Below, piece by piece: positions 1 through 8,802 of a stretch of 51,983 nucleotides of DNA (position 1 is the first letter of the stretch; each line of letters opens with the position of its first letter). The position numbers and the translations under genes were made by a program. Below the pieces are notes generated by a model. That model did no database searches, was not told the DNA's origin, and was given only the letters and a program-made list of their open reading frames with translations. This DNA comes from Halocynthiibacter sp049608145 (GTDB taxonomy: Bacteria; Pseudomonadota; Alphaproteobacteria; Rhodobacterales; Rhodobacteraceae): the NCBI RefSeq assembly GCF_049608145.1, contig NZ_JBMYXF010000020.1, positions 1 through 51,983 of the forward strand, in the 5' to 3' direction.

Positions 1-128
1 GACAACGAAATATGAAACAAGAAGGTGTCTAGGAAACTAGGGGCTATTCATACCAACAAATCTTGACTTTGACGTTGAACTACACGGTCAACTGGGTGCG
101 ATTATGGAAATGGTAAGCCAGAAAGAAC

Positions 129-159
129 GAAGCCCCGCAGCATGTGCTACGGGGCTTCG
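129..159 (-). terminator. Hairpin downstream of tRNA-fMet
   Basis: A ten-base stem (129-138 pairing with 150-159, cgaagccccg/cggggcttcg) can be extended inward by a few pairs. It lies eight bases past the 3' end of the minus-strand tRNA. In minus-strand sense it is followed by a short pyrimidine run (ttctttc), so it reads as the intrinsic terminator of the tRNA transcript. The 128 bases to its left contain no gene that I can recognise. Confidence 0.75.
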
Positions 160-166
160 TCTTCGA

Positions 167-243
<77 letters not shown>

Positions 244-355
244 TCAATTGAGTTTGATTTAGTCTAGCTTTCCGACGGCCACAAGCGGTTTTTTTGATTT
301 CTGGAAGATAAATGTAAATAAAATACAAACAACACCCTCATGCTACCGCAAACTG

Positions 356-1435
356 TCACACAGGTACCAAATGATTATCCCACTGCACGCCATGTCGGGA
401 AACTATTTGCAAATCAGTACCCTGAACCCGGGCAATATCACCAGTTCCAGCCGTCACAAGAAAACCTCCCTGCCTATCCGGCGCAACGCCGCAGACATCT
501 GGCAAGTGGTGTTGGTGGTAAAAAGCACCATCCGCATCAAAAACCTGAAGAACACCACCGCGGGGAGACGTCACTGCAATTTGGGAACCATCACCGGAAA
601 AACTGACCGATCCCCCATACCCATGCATCTGCTGATGCTGCGCCTCAGTTGCCTGCGCAAAATTCAACGCCTCCCCCTGCCTGTGCAACGCAAGTAATGG
701 CGGCGCGGCAAAACGTTCGCCCTGCCACTGCAAAGCACAGGCCACCAACCCATCCGCACGCACCGCCAAGTGGCGCAACGAATTCATATATTCTGTTTCC
801 TCAGGTTCCACCTGATCAAGTATCTGGCCCGTGGTTGAAAGATAACTAAGATTGGGGCGCATATCGGGGATGTTCAACTTTGCACGGCCCGTATCTGGGT
901 GGGTTTCGATCCCACCATTGGCGACCACAAGGATATCCTGATCTGGCAGACGGATAATCTCATGCGGGCCAGTGCCGCCAGACGAAAATTCACCCACACG
1001 TGCCCAATGTGCGGCACGGTCCCAAACACCAATTATCCCGACCCCGTTGTCATAATCATTTTCCGGCGTGAACAGCAGATTGCCATCTTTGGAAAACACC
1101 CCATGCCCGTAAAAATGTCGCCCATCTGGCGCTTCAAGACGTGCAATTTCCCTTCCGGCGGCACAATCAATAACAAGCGCGAACGTCCCCGGACGACGCG
1201 CAAATGCGATAGCCTCGGGTCGTGTGGGATGGGCCGTCGCTGCGTGGCCCCGACCAGGCAGCGCAATACTGAAACGCTGCGAGTCATCAGAAGCAAGCCC
1301 TGCCAACACATAGTTTCCGTCTCTATTCCGCGCAGCAGAAAGCCAGGTTGGGTTCCCGGCGTCGGCCCAGGTTGCAGATGGAACAGCTCCGGCCGCCAAA
1401 AGCCCGGTCAGAAATCCACGCCGTGTTGACTTCAT
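356..1435 (-). CDS. DUF1513 family exported protein of the imelysin iron cluster
   Basis: A protein of about 359 residues. The N-terminus (MKSTRRGFLTGLLAAGA) is a twin-arginine signal with an S-T-R-R-x-F-L motif, so export as a folded protein to the periplasm is expected. The remainder looks like a beta-propeller-type DUF1513 protein, with repeated GxxxVxD/GxLL strands and motifs such as FTPENDYDNG and GTGPHE. An upstream in-frame ATG is possible, but the start at 1435 places the Tat motif at the N-terminus and leaves a 4-bp gap to the preceding imelysin gene. It is the last gene of the minus-strand run imelysin, di-heme protein, imelysin, DUF1513, an arrangement I know from iron-regulated clusters. 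Its biochemical role is not established. No terminator is obvious after its stop. Confidence 0.85.
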   Translation of the reverse strand: MKSTRRGFLTGLLAAGAVPSATWADAGNPTWLSAARNRDGNYVLAGLASDDSQRFSIALPGRGHAATAHPTRPEAIAFARRPGTFALVIDCAAGREIARLEAPDGRHFYGHGVFSKDGNLLFTPENDYDNGVGIIGVWDRAAHWARVGEFSSGGTGPHEIIRLPDQDILVVANGGIETHPDTGRAKLNIPDMRPNLSYLSTTGQILDQVEPEETEYMNSLRHLAVRADGLVACALQWQGERFAAPPLLALHRQGEALNFAQATEAQHQQMHGYGGSVSFSGDGSQIAVTSPRGGVLQVFDADGAFYHQHHLPDVCGVAPDRQGGFLVTAGTGDIARVQGTDLQIVSRHGVQWDNHLVPV

Positions 1436-1439
1436 TGGG

Positions 1440-2462
1440 TCAGTCCCCGTCAAGCGCATTAAAGCCCACGCCAACCCCTATGGCTGGCCCCAACTCCATG
1501 ACCAAAATTTCACGCAGACGCTCAATCGATTGCTGCAGGATTTCCACCTTTAGGCGGCCCGAAATATCAGACACGGATGCAAACACGGGATCATCCGGAT
1601 CCGCGGCCAGTAAAATCGCCTCCTCAAAACCAGCCGCAAACCGTTTCGCAATTTCCGGGTGGTCTGCTGACAAGCCCGCAGCCAATTCAGACAGTTCTTC
1701 CAGCGCTACAATCACCTGATGCCGGGATCGTTCCGAACGTCGCAGCTCGGCCCGGCGCGGACGTGGTCGATCAAATGTGCCAAGCGGGCGACCGACCCGG
1801 GTTTCAGCCGTAAATTGCAGCCCTGTCGACAAGGCTTTGAACAGCTCTTGGAATACTTCTTCTTCGCTGCGATAGGCCCCATCTTCTGCCGGGTTCAGCA
1901 GAATGTCTGCATACCCATCCCCCCATTCGCTTAGGATCACGGCACTGCTGTCCACCAAACCGGTTGCAATGGCCCGGATCAATGCACAGCGATATTCCGG
2001 TGTGGCCTGTTCCGTAAAAGCAGGATCATAAAGCATGAATTCAAGTGCATATAGACCGCGTGCGGCAACCGACACCTCTTCAAAGGTTTCTGGATTAGCC
2101 ACAGCCGGGTCAAGATCAGCCATAAGCTGGTTCAAAGCCTTTGCAGTTTTGCTACGGGGATCTGGCCAGAATGCAATCGCAAAAGCCCGCCCATCCACTT
2201 CAGAAGGGCCAAAACGCAGGTGACTGACACGGGTCCAGGCATCCATCATCCCACCCCAGGCAGTCCGCAAATCCGGATCCGCCGCCGCACAATGGCTTTC
2301 GGTCGCAAGCTGCAGCGACTGCGCATGATTGTGTAGTGCCTGATAACCAGGCAGGATCTGGTCCTGCACTGTATGTTCAATAACAGATCTCATATCCGCC
2401 TGCGCGCCCAAAGGCAGCAGCATCAGAATGCCAAACAAAGCAGGTTTTAAAATACGGCGCAT
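1440..2462 (-). CDS. Imelysin-like (peptidase M75 family) periplasmic protein
   Basis: A protein of 340 residues beginning MRRILKPALFGILML with a Sec signal peptide cleaved around AQA-DM. The body is an alpha-helical imelysin domain. Imelysins such as IrpA and the ICMP group carry a GxHxxE motif thought to bind metal. Here the equivalent segment is GLYALEFMLYD, so tyrosine replaces the histidine, while the Glu is retained. Metal binding may therefore be altered. The ATG at 2462 is preferred over a TTG two codons earlier because AAGGAT lies seven bases upstream. It follows the di-heme gene by 46 bp and precedes the DUF1513 gene by 4 bp, so it is operonic. An iron-uptake role is inferred from family and neighbours. 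Confidence 0.85.
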   Translation of the reverse strand: MRRILKPALFGILMLLPLGAQADMRSVIEHTVQDQILPGYQALHNHAQSLQLATESHCAAADPDLRTAWGGMMDAWTRVSHLRFGPSEVDGRAFAIAFWPDPRSKTAKALNQLMADLDPAVANPETFEEVSVAARGLYALEFMLYDPAFTEQATPEYRCALIRAIATGLVDSSAVILSEWGDGYADILLNPAEDGAYRSEEEVFQELFKALSTGLQFTAETRVGRPLGTFDRPRPRRAELRRSERSRHQVIVALEELSELAAGLSADHPEIAKRFAAGFEEAILLAADPDDPVFASVSDISGRLKVEILQQSIERLREILVMELGPAIGVGVGFNALDGD

Positions 2463-2508
2463 GGCCAATCCTTCATATCTACCCGCTGCCCACCGCGATC
2501 CCCGGGGC

Positions 2509-4086
2509 TCACAGGCTTTCTAAAAATGCGATCAGATCCGCACGCATAGCTGGTTCCATGGCAACCACAGCATCCCGCATGTTCTGCGCTTCGCCCCCAT
2601 GCCAAAGAATCGCTTCCAGCAGGGACCGCGCCCGACCATCATGCAGAAAGTATGTGTGCCCAGAAACTTGGCGCGTCAAGCCAATCCCCCACAATGGAGG
2701 CGTGCGCCATTCCTGTCCATTCGCGCGGGCTTCGGGGCGATTGTCCGCCAATCCGTCCCCCATGTCGTGCAGCAGCATATCAGAATACGGCCAGATCAGC
2801 TGAAAGCTTTGTTCGACCGAATTTTCCAGACGGTGGGTCACAAAAGCAGGTGTATGACAGGCGATGCATCCAGTTTCGTAAAACACTTGCTTGCCGCGCA
2901 GAACCTCTGGCGCATCGACATTACGCCGGGCAGGCACACCTAGGTTGCGACTGTAGAAGGTGACCAGTTCCAGACCTTCTGTATCAACCTCAAGATTCTC
3001 GCGATTGTCAGGTTCCTCGCCATGCACGGCGTCGCGGCAGTGTTGCTGTGCTTCGGTGCATTCCCCCCAGCCCCCCGGAAACAGAGGGTTGGAAATGCCG
3101 ATGTCACCGGCAAAGGCCCCGGCGGATTGTTCGTTCACCGTCGCCGTGCCCGCCTTCAGGCCAAAACGCCCCAGCATGGGCATGTCAAATTCGCGGGACC
3201 AGACAATATTGGGACGGCCAGAGACACCGTCCCCGTCCAGATCATCCGGATCAGCATTGGCCAGAATATCCGTCGCCGGGATCGCTTCCAGCAGGCCTAG
3301 TCCGATCATCTGCGGGGCGATGCGCGGGCTGAACATGGCGTCCGGATGGAAAGCCCCATAGGCTGGGTCAGCGGGGGTATAGGTCGGCACGCGTAGGCTG
3401 ACGGTCTCGCCCTTCAGCTGAACCTCGCGTTCCTCATAGGCAATCTCAAGCCGGATTTCCGGGTCATGCCCCGGCAAGGCCAGATCCTGCAACTGACTGC
3501 CATAGGTCGGCTCAGGCAAGGTCGCAAGATAGCCTTCAATTTCCGCCATCCCTTCGGGCAACTCATATCCCTCTGGCGCAGGAATGGACGTGCGCAGAAA
3601 GATTGAAACATTGTTGTCTTCGCCTGCTTCCGGGGGGTGCCCACGTCCATCTTTCAGATGGCAACGCTGGCAGGATCGCGCATTGTAAAGCGGTCCAAGC
3701 CCATCTGACGCTAGGGTCGACGCGGGCGACGACACCCAAATCTTACGGAAAAAACCATTGCCAATCTTAAAGGTCAGTTCATCCTCAAACGGCATATTGG
3801 CAGAGGATTGCGAAAATGCATGCGCATCGCGGCGCGCACGCACCGTGGCAGCCCCGGCAGAATTGACCTCAAACGGCCCGACCGCACTGAAATCTGTGGT
3901 GGGCCGGGTTACACGGCTGATACGCGCAGCTTCGGCTTCTGTCCGAGGAATGATTTTGAGATGAGGTTCATCTGTAACGCCTGCAAAGGCGGATGAAACT
4001 GCGCTGATGAGCATGGCTGTTGTTGCAACGCTCAGGGCTGTAACCGGCATGTTTCGCACGGGCACTGGCATCCTGTATCGGGGCAT
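2509..4086 (-). CDS. Di-heme cytochrome c / DUF1111 thiol-oxidoreductase-like protein
   Basis: A periplasmic c-type cytochrome of about 525 residues. A hydrophobic signal segment lies near residues 14-36 (ALSVATTAMLISAVSS). Two CxxCH heme-attachment sites are visible, SCQRCH near residues 139-143 and GCIACH near 407-411, matching the di-heme DUF1111 family annotated as thiol oxidoreductase and distantly related to MauG/cytochrome c peroxidases. Candidate distal motifs are RTPPLWG and FLHDGRA in the C-terminal third. The start is uncertain: ATGs at 4086, 4071 and 4050 are all possible and none has a strong ribosome-binding site. It sits between two imelysin genes and probably supplies redox chemistry, perhaps changing the iron oxidation state, in that system. 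This role is inferred. Confidence 0.85.
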   Translation of the reverse strand: MPRYRMPVPVRNMPVTALSVATTAMLISAVSSAFAGVTDEPHLKIIPRTEAEAARISRVTRPTTDFSAVGPFEVNSAGAATVRARRDAHAFSQSSANMPFEDELTFKIGNGFFRKIWVSSPASTLASDGLGPLYNARSCQRCHLKDGRGHPPEAGEDNNVSIFLRTSIPAPEGYELPEGMAEIEGYLATLPEPTYGSQLQDLALPGHDPEIRLEIAYEEREVQLKGETVSLRVPTYTPADPAYGAFHPDAMFSPRIAPQMIGLGLLEAIPATDILANADPDDLDGDGVSGRPNIVWSREFDMPMLGRFGLKAGTATVNEQSAGAFAGDIGISNPLFPGGWGECTEAQQHCRDAVHGEEPDNRENLEVDTEGLELVTFYSRNLGVPARRNVDAPEVLRGKQVFYETGCIACHTPAFVTHRLENSVEQSFQLIWPYSDMLLHDMGDGLADNRPEARANGQEWRTPPLWGIGLTRQVSGHTYFLHDGRARSLLEAILWHGGEAQNMRDAVVAMEPAMRADLIAFLESL

Positions 4087-4164
4087 TGGTATCGCTTTTC
4101 TGTCTGGCTGTAACCTCGCGCAAGCCACAGCGTTTGTGCCTGATATGGACAGACGGCCAAGGGT

Positions 4165-4191
4165 GGGCAAGGGGCAAAACACCCCCTGCCC
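4165..4191 (-). terminator. GC-rich hairpin between imelysin and di-heme genes
   Basis: gggcaagggg (4165-4174) pairs with ccccctgccc (4182-4191) with one internal mismatch and a 7-nt loop. It begins 8 bases past the stop of the minus-strand imelysin gene. It lacks a U-tract in minus-strand sense, so it may be a partial terminator or an mRNA-stabilising structure that lowers expression of the downstream di-heme gene relative to the imelysin. Confidence 0.5.
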
Positions 4192-4198
4192 GTTTGTT

Positions 4199-5470
4199 TT
4201 ATTCGAAAACCGCACCTGGGTTGTCGAGGGAGTCAGAACCTTCGAATTCAATCCCGTCCAGCCCCAGGGCCGCAACAACGCGTTCAATCGATTTGGTCTG
4301 ATCCACCAGGCCATTCACACCGCCCATGATCAGCGCTTCACCGGCTTCATTGCCCTGTGCCAGCATTTGGTCATAAGAGAAACCGGCCTCTGCAGCGGTC
4401 TTGATGCGACCCAAAGCCAGCATCGTGGTGGACAGTTTGGACTGCATCTCAGCATCCAGAGCTGCATCTTCGTGGGACACAAGATCCGCCAGGGACGCAC
4501 CGGACACCAGTTCGCCGTTCACACGGATATATTCACCCAGATATACGTTCTGCACACCCAGACCATCGTAATAATGGCTGTTGTGGGTGTTGTCAGAGAA
4601 ACAGTCATGCTCTTCCTCAGGGTCGTTCAGCAGAACGCCAAGCTTCATGCGCTCGCCCGCTTGTTCGCCGTAAGACAAGGAACCCATGCCGGTCAGCATC
4701 GCAACGATGCCCGCATCTTCATTCCCCAGAACCGTGCCACGTGCTTCGCCGCCATCAGCCCATTCCGCAGTCATGAATTCAAGATCAGAGATCAGCAGGT
4801 CGGTCGCCGCTTTCAGATATTCACCGCGACGGTCACAATTGCCGTTGGTGCAATCTTCGCCCGCGGCATAGTCAGTCCAAGACCGATCGCCAGCGCCGTG
4901 ATCGGTGCCATTGTTATCTTGGCCCCACAGTAGAAATTCAATCGCGTGGTAACCGGTTGCAACATTTGCTTCGACGCCGTCTGCTTCATGCAGGGTGCCT
5001 TCCAGCAGTGCAGGCGTGATAGAAGACGCGTCAATCTCGGCACCAGAAAGTGAGAAAGCAGGGTTCGCAATCACGTTCAACGCCGCCAGTTCGTTCTCAT
5101 CTGTCGGACCACCGTAAGACGTACCAACATAGTCAATCAGGCCTTCGTCCAGTGGCCAAGCATTTACTTTGCCTTCCCAATCATCCACCGCAGCATTGCC
5201 GAAACGGAACACTTCAGTCTGCTGATATGGAACACGGGCAGCAAGCCAAGCTTCTTTCGCAGCTTCTAGGTTTTCTGCAGACGCATCAGCAATCAGCGCA
5301 TCCACAGCCAGACCCAATGCACGGGCAGTTGTCAGGCTGTCTTCATACTTCGCATGTGCAATGTTGGCATAGTTTGTCAGAACGTCGGTTTTGCTGACGC
5401 CATGACCATCGGCAAATGCGGCTCCGGCCGTCAGTGCAAGCGCTGAAGTTGCTAGAATAAGAGATTTCAT
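4199..5470 (-). CDS. Imelysin family iron-regulated periplasmic protein
   Basis: A protein of 423 residues starting MKSLILATSALALTAG with a clear Sec signal peptide cleaved after AFA-DG. The imelysin domain covers most of the protein, with the canonical GxHxxE motif present as GYHAIEFLLWGQD near the middle. This distinguishes it from the degenerate partner encoded at 1440-2462. A cysteine pair (DCTNGNCD) sits in the central loop. The start at 5470 is preferred to the ATG one codon upstream only by convention. It is the promoter-proximal gene of the imelysin/di-heme/imelysin/DUF1513 run and is preceded by a large inverted repeat. Family members are associated with iron uptake in several Gram-negative bacteria. 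The substrate is unknown. Confidence 0.9.
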   Translation of the reverse strand: MKSLILATSALALTAGAAFADGHGVSKTDVLTNYANIAHAKYEDSLTTARALGLAVDALIADASAENLEAAKEAWLAARVPYQQTEVFRFGNAAVDDWEGKVNAWPLDEGLIDYVGTSYGGPTDENELAALNVIANPAFSLSGAEIDASSITPALLEGTLHEADGVEANVATGYHAIEFLLWGQDNNGTDHGAGDRSWTDYAAGEDCTNGNCDRRGEYLKAATDLLISDLEFMTAEWADGGEARGTVLGNEDAGIVAMLTGMGSLSYGEQAGERMKLGVLLNDPEEEHDCFSDNTHNSHYYDGLGVQNVYLGEYIRVNGELVSGASLADLVSHEDAALDAEMQSKLSTTMLALGRIKTAAEAGFSYDQMLAQGNEAGEALIMGGVNGLVDQTKSIERVVAALGLDGIEFEGSDSLDNPGAVFE

Positions 5471-5526
5471 CATATGTCCCTGTTTTTCAGATAGGCCGCA
5501 AAATCACAGCCAGATAAGATTCTGGC

Positions 5527-5578
5527 ATAACTTACTAAAAAAATCAGGAATAGCAATCTGATTATTTTAGTAAGTTAT
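5527..5578. promoter_or_regulatory. 52-bp near-perfect inverted repeat upstream of imelysin gene
   Basis: Two 21-nt arms (5527-5547 and 5558-5578) are complementary with a single mismatch and flank a 10-nt spacer. The core of the second arm is ttttagtaagttat. The element lies between the stop of the phospholipase-like gene (5598) and the start of the imelysin gene (5470), both on the minus strand. It is AT-rich, so it could be the intrinsic terminator of the upstream gene, an operator for an iron regulator (Irr/RirA-type), or both. The length of the symmetry exceeds what a simple terminator needs. Confidence 0.65.
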
Positions 5579-5597
5579 TTCTGTCGCACCCATCACC

Positions 5598-5984
5598 TTA
5601 CGTATAGGTATCGATGATCTCCTGCAGGCTCGCATAACATTTGCGATATTCGAAAGACCCCATCTGCCCCCCAAGGCGCACAGCAACATAAAATGCTGTC
5701 GCAAGAAATAACGCGGGCCAGAGGGTGATCAGAACGTATTTCTGACAAAAGGCGTCTTTCATCATTGCGGCATAGAACTTCCAATCACAGCGCGCACGAT
5801 CCCAGCGATCCCCACCCACGGCATAGCCAAAATCATGATGCCGCCAACTTGCGCTTTTGAAAAACCAGCTGGCGGATTTTGTGACAAAATCCCGAATTTT
5901 CTCTGGCAACCAAAAGGGGCCGATACCATTGCCAAAGTTCAGCTGCTGTTCCTCTGACAGCTCTTCAAACTGAGGTCGTCTCAT
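5598..5984 (-). CDS. Small phospholipase A2-like protein with one membrane segment
   Basis: A protein of 128 residues with no signal peptide at its N-terminus (MRRPQFEELSEEQQLNFGNG). The segment ASWRHHDFGYAVGGDRWDRARCDWKFYAAM resembles the catalytic helices of prokaryotic phospholipase A2-fold proteins: a His-Asp pair in HHDFGY, followed about fourteen residues later by D-x-x-F. A hydrophobic helix (LITLWPALFLATAFYVAV) follows. The upstream GNGIGPFWLP could form part of the entry loop. The family call is made from motif shape only, and activity is uncertain. It lies between hmuV and the imelysin cluster in the same direction, 65 bp from hmuV, so it may be co-transcribed with the heme genes. 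Confidence 0.65.
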   Translation of the reverse strand: MRRPQFEELSEEQQLNFGNGIGPFWLPEKIRDFVTKSASWFFKSASWRHHDFGYAVGGDRWDRARCDWKFYAAMMKDAFCQKYVLITLWPALFLATAFYVAVRLGGQMGSFEYRKCYASLQEIIDTYT

Positions 5985-6049
5985 GCGCGCTCCACTCTTT
6001 ACTCACCTGTTCACAGGCTTGCAGCTACGTCTATAAGACACAACCTTCT

Positions 6050-6844
6050 TTACGCATTTACAACAACGCCAGGGTGAATGACCGGCGCGGTCGCAGAAAC
6101 CGGTACGCTCAAATCAATCCGGCAGCCATATGCTGAGGACAGGTTTTCGCTTGTATAAACCTGCTGTACGTCTCCGCTGGCCACAACCTGCCCGTCACGC
6201 ATCATCACCACATGATCAGCAAAAGCCGCCGTCAGATTCAGATCATGCATCACCGCAATCACCCCCCCGCCCCGTGCTGCGAAATCGCGGGCGATCTGCA
6301 TCACCTCATTCTGGTGGGCAATATCAAGACTTGAAACAGGTTCATCCAGAAACAACCAACACGGCTGATCATCCCGGGTGGCATCCCACATCTGACACAG
6401 CACACGTGCCAACTGCACACGTTGCTGTTCCCCGCCTGAAAGCTCCTGGTAGAACCGATTTTCATAACCCATCAGATCAACCTGTCTCAGGGTTTGAAGG
6501 GGCAGGTTTTGCCGCAAAACCGCATCCGCCGCCGCCGTTCCCGCCATAAGCCCCATGCGCACCACTTCAATCACCGTAAATGGAAACGAAAGCGGGGTTG
6601 ATTGTGCCAGAACCCCCCGCATAAGCGCCTGATCTGCCAAGGATACGTCAGATAAATCACGGCCATTCAGCCCAATCCGCCCACTATACGGAAGATCCCC
6701 AGTGATTGCCCGCAACAAGGTTGTTTTCCCACACCCATTCGGCCCGACAATAGCCGTAAACTTCCCCGCACGGGCCTGAACATCAACACCCTTCAAGATT
6801 TGTTTTCGCCCGATTGATAGCTTTACATTGTCTGCTTTTAGCAT
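6050..6844 (-). CDS. hmuV: Hemin ABC transporter ATP-binding protein
   Basis: A 264-residue ABC ATPase of the FecE/BtuD/HmuV type that drives heme import through the HmuU permease. Walker A is GPNGCGKTT near residue 35, the Q-loop region is LAQSTPLSFPF, the signature is LSGGEQQRVQLARVL, and Walker B is CWLFLDEPVSSLD followed by the switch histidine in AVMHDLN. The signature-Walker B spacer (MWDATRDDQP) is typical of HmuV. Its start lies 3 bp from the hmuU stop. It is the fourth gene of hmuSTUV. Confidence 0.96.
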   Translation of the reverse strand: MLKADNVKLSIGRKQILKGVDVQARAGKFTAIVGPNGCGKTTLLRAITGDLPYSGRIGLNGRDLSDVSLADQALMRGVLAQSTPLSFPFTVIEVVRMGLMAGTAAADAVLRQNLPLQTLRQVDLMGYENRFYQELSGGEQQRVQLARVLCQMWDATRDDQPCWLFLDEPVSSLDIAHQNEVMQIARDFAARGGGVIAVMHDLNLTAAFADHVVMMRDGQVVASGDVQQVYTSENLSSAYGCRIDLSVPVSATAPVIHPGVVVNA

Positions 6845-6847
6845 CGT

Positions 6848-7936
6848 TCACATATCCAATACGCCCCGACGGCGCAGCAAAATCCACAGAAAAACAGGTG
6901 CACCCAGCACGGCAGTTACAATTCCAATGGGCAGCTCAGCAGGGGCAATCACGATCCGGCTGATCATATCAGCAATCAACAAAAGGATCGCGCCCAGAAG
7001 CGCCGCATTCGGCAGAAGATAACGGTGATCCGGCCCGATTGAGAGACGCAGCAGATGCGGCACAACAATGCCAATAAATCCAATCCCCCCGGACACAGCC
7101 ACAGCCGCCCCGGTCGCTGCGGCAACCGAAAGGATCGACAGGTTTTTCACCCTCTGCACATTGATCCCGATATGACTGGCAGCCGCCTCGCCCAACGCCA
7201 GCCCATTCAGACCCTTTCCCAGAAACGGTGCCGCAGAAAGCGCCAGCAATATGATGGGCGCAGCGGCAAAAACCTTCGACCAGGTCGCACCCGCCAATGA
7301 TCCCATGCCCCAGAATGTCAGATCCCGCAGCTGCGCATCATTTGCCTTATAGGTCAAAATACCCCCGATCGCCCCCGCAAGCGCCCCCAGCGCAATCCCG
7401 GCAAGCAGCATGGTCGCAACCGATGTCTGTCCCTGGCGTGTCGCCACACGGTACAAAATCAGGGTTGATCCCCAGCCGCCCAGAAACGCGCCAGCAGGTA
7501 CAATGTAATATCCCAGAAAATCCGTCAAAAGCGCAGGCAAATAGGCAGACAGCACGATAATACTGACCGCCGCAAGTGCGGCACCCGCACTGACACCGAC
7601 AAGGCCGGGATCTGCCAAGGGATTGCGAAACAACCCCTGCATCAGGGCGCCAGACACGGCCAAAGATGCGCCAACCAAGATCCCCATCACCATGCGTGGC
7701 AAGCGAATATCCATCAGCACGACTTTGTCTCTCAGACTGACATCTTCGCCATTGATCACAGCAGAAAGCGCTTCAAAAACAGATGTGCCCGCTGCCCCCG
7801 TCGTCAGGCTGAAAAAACCCGTAACCACCAGAACCCCAGCAAGGATAAATCCCATTTGACGGGCAAAATGCGATCTGTCCCGCACCGGGGGGACAGGTGC
7901 GGAAACAGCGTCTGCTGCATCAGTCAGCATCGACAT
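6848..7936 (-). CDS. hmuU: Hemin ABC transporter permease (FecCD family)
   Basis: A 362-residue inner-membrane permease. The N-terminal 30 residues are cytoplasmic (MSMLTDAADAVSAPVPP), followed by about ten hydrophobic segments. Family hallmarks include RLPRMVMGILVGASLAVSGALMQ, FRNPLADPGLVGVSAGAA, and GGIGFIGIVVPHLLR near the C-terminal third, which matches the FecCD/BtuC coupling-helix region. Length agrees with the family. It begins 2 bp after the hmuT stop and ends 3 bp before hmuV, indicating translational coupling. Confidence 0.96.
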   Translation of the reverse strand: MSMLTDAADAVSAPVPPVRDRSHFARQMGFILAGVLVVTGFFSLTTGAAGTSVFEALSAVINGEDVSLRDKVVLMDIRLPRMVMGILVGASLAVSGALMQGLFRNPLADPGLVGVSAGAALAAVSIIVLSAYLPALLTDFLGYYIVPAGAFLGGWGSTLILYRVATRQGQTSVATMLLAGIALGALAGAIGGILTYKANDAQLRDLTFWGMGSLAGATWSKVFAAAPIILLALSAAPFLGKGLNGLALGEAAASHIGINVQRVKNLSILSVAAATGAAVAVSGGIGFIGIVVPHLLRLSIGPDHRYLLPNAALLGAILLLIADMISRIVIAPAELPIGIVTAVLGAPVFLWILLRRRGVLDM

Positions 7937-7938
7937 CT

Positions 7939-8802
7939 TCAGCCCTCTTCTTCGCGATAAAGCGCATCCGCCAACAGCTGAACGCCTTCGCTTGTGCGTG
8001 GTCCAAAGCCCAGCAAAAGCGTGCCATCAATACGGATAATGCGTTTGTTTTGTCCTGCGGGCGTCAAAGCGACTGCCGGATGGGCCAATACTTCTTCAGT
8101 GGCAAGACTGTGATCTCCACGTGGTGCCATCATCAGGATCGCATCAGGGGCAAGGTCAATCACCGCCTCATCCGCAAGAATGCGGTATTGTTCGAAATCC
8201 TGAATGGCGTTTTCCGCACCTGCCATCTGGATAATGCCATCCCCGCGGGTCTGTAGCCCGCCAACATTCAAACGCCCCCCAGGCATAGACAGCACAAACA
8301 GAACGCGGGGCTTTGCGCCCCCAGCCCGTGCAGCGGCCATAGCTTCCACTTTTGCCAACTCGCCACCGATACGTTCCGCCAGTGCGTTCCCTTTCTCAGG
8401 CACATCCAAAGCAAAAGACACCGCCGTAATTCGGTCTAGGATTCCCTGCGCCGAATAATCCCCCGGCACGGGCACAAAGGGCACGCCAGCTTCGGTCAAC
8501 AGTTCAATCGTTTCCTGCGGGCCGGATCCGGGTTCCGTCAGTACCAGATCGGGATTTACAGAAAGCACACCTTCCGGCGACAGCCGCCGCATATAGCCCA
8601 CATCCGGCAGATCATGCACCGCAGGCGGATAGACCGACGTTGTATCCCGGGCAACCAATCGATGCCCCTCGCCCAACGCATAGATGATTTCAGTCACCGC
8701 ACCTCCGACTGATGCAATACGATTTGCATCAGGATAGCTTTCCTGTGCCTGCGCCGGAAAAGCTATAAAGATCGCGGCAATTGCTGAATACAGACGCGTC
8801 AT
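7939..8802 (-). CDS. hmuT: Periplasmic hemin-binding protein
   Basis: A 287-residue solute-binding protein of the TroA/BtuF-like helical-backbone class. The signal peptide is MTRLYSAIAAIFIAFPAQA, cleaved before QESYPD. The motif RIASVGGAVTEIIYALGEGHRLVARDTTS is split here only by position and is typical of HmuT, as is LPDVGYMRRLSPEGVLSVNPDLVL, whose tyrosine lies where heme ligands are found in relatives. The ATG overlaps the hmuS stop by 4 bp. It delivers heme from the periplasm to HmuU/HmuV. Confidence 0.95.
   Translation of the reverse strand: MTRLYSAIAAIFIAFPAQAQESYPDANRIASVGGAVTEIIYALGEGHRLVARDTTSVYPPAVHDLPDVGYMRRLSPEGVLSVNPDLVLTEPGSGPQETIELLTEAGVPFVPVPGDYSAQGILDRITAVSFALDVPEKGNALAERIGGELAKVEAMAAARAGGAKPRVLFVLSMPGGRLNVGGLQTRGDGIIQMAGAENAIQDFEQYRILADEAVIDLAPDAILMMAPRGDHSLATEEVLAHPAVALTPAGQNKRIIRIDGTLLLGFGPRTSEGVQLLADALYREEEG

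Noticed and set aside
1..128. Possible small gene at the left edge
   Set aside because: No ribosome-binding site, start and frame combination is convincing, and the stretch is too short to judge.
4007..4933. Long open frame on the plus strand opposite the imelysin and di-heme genes
   Set aside because: It lies antisense to two genes with clear signal peptides and motifs; its translation has no domain pattern and is a shadow of their codon bias.
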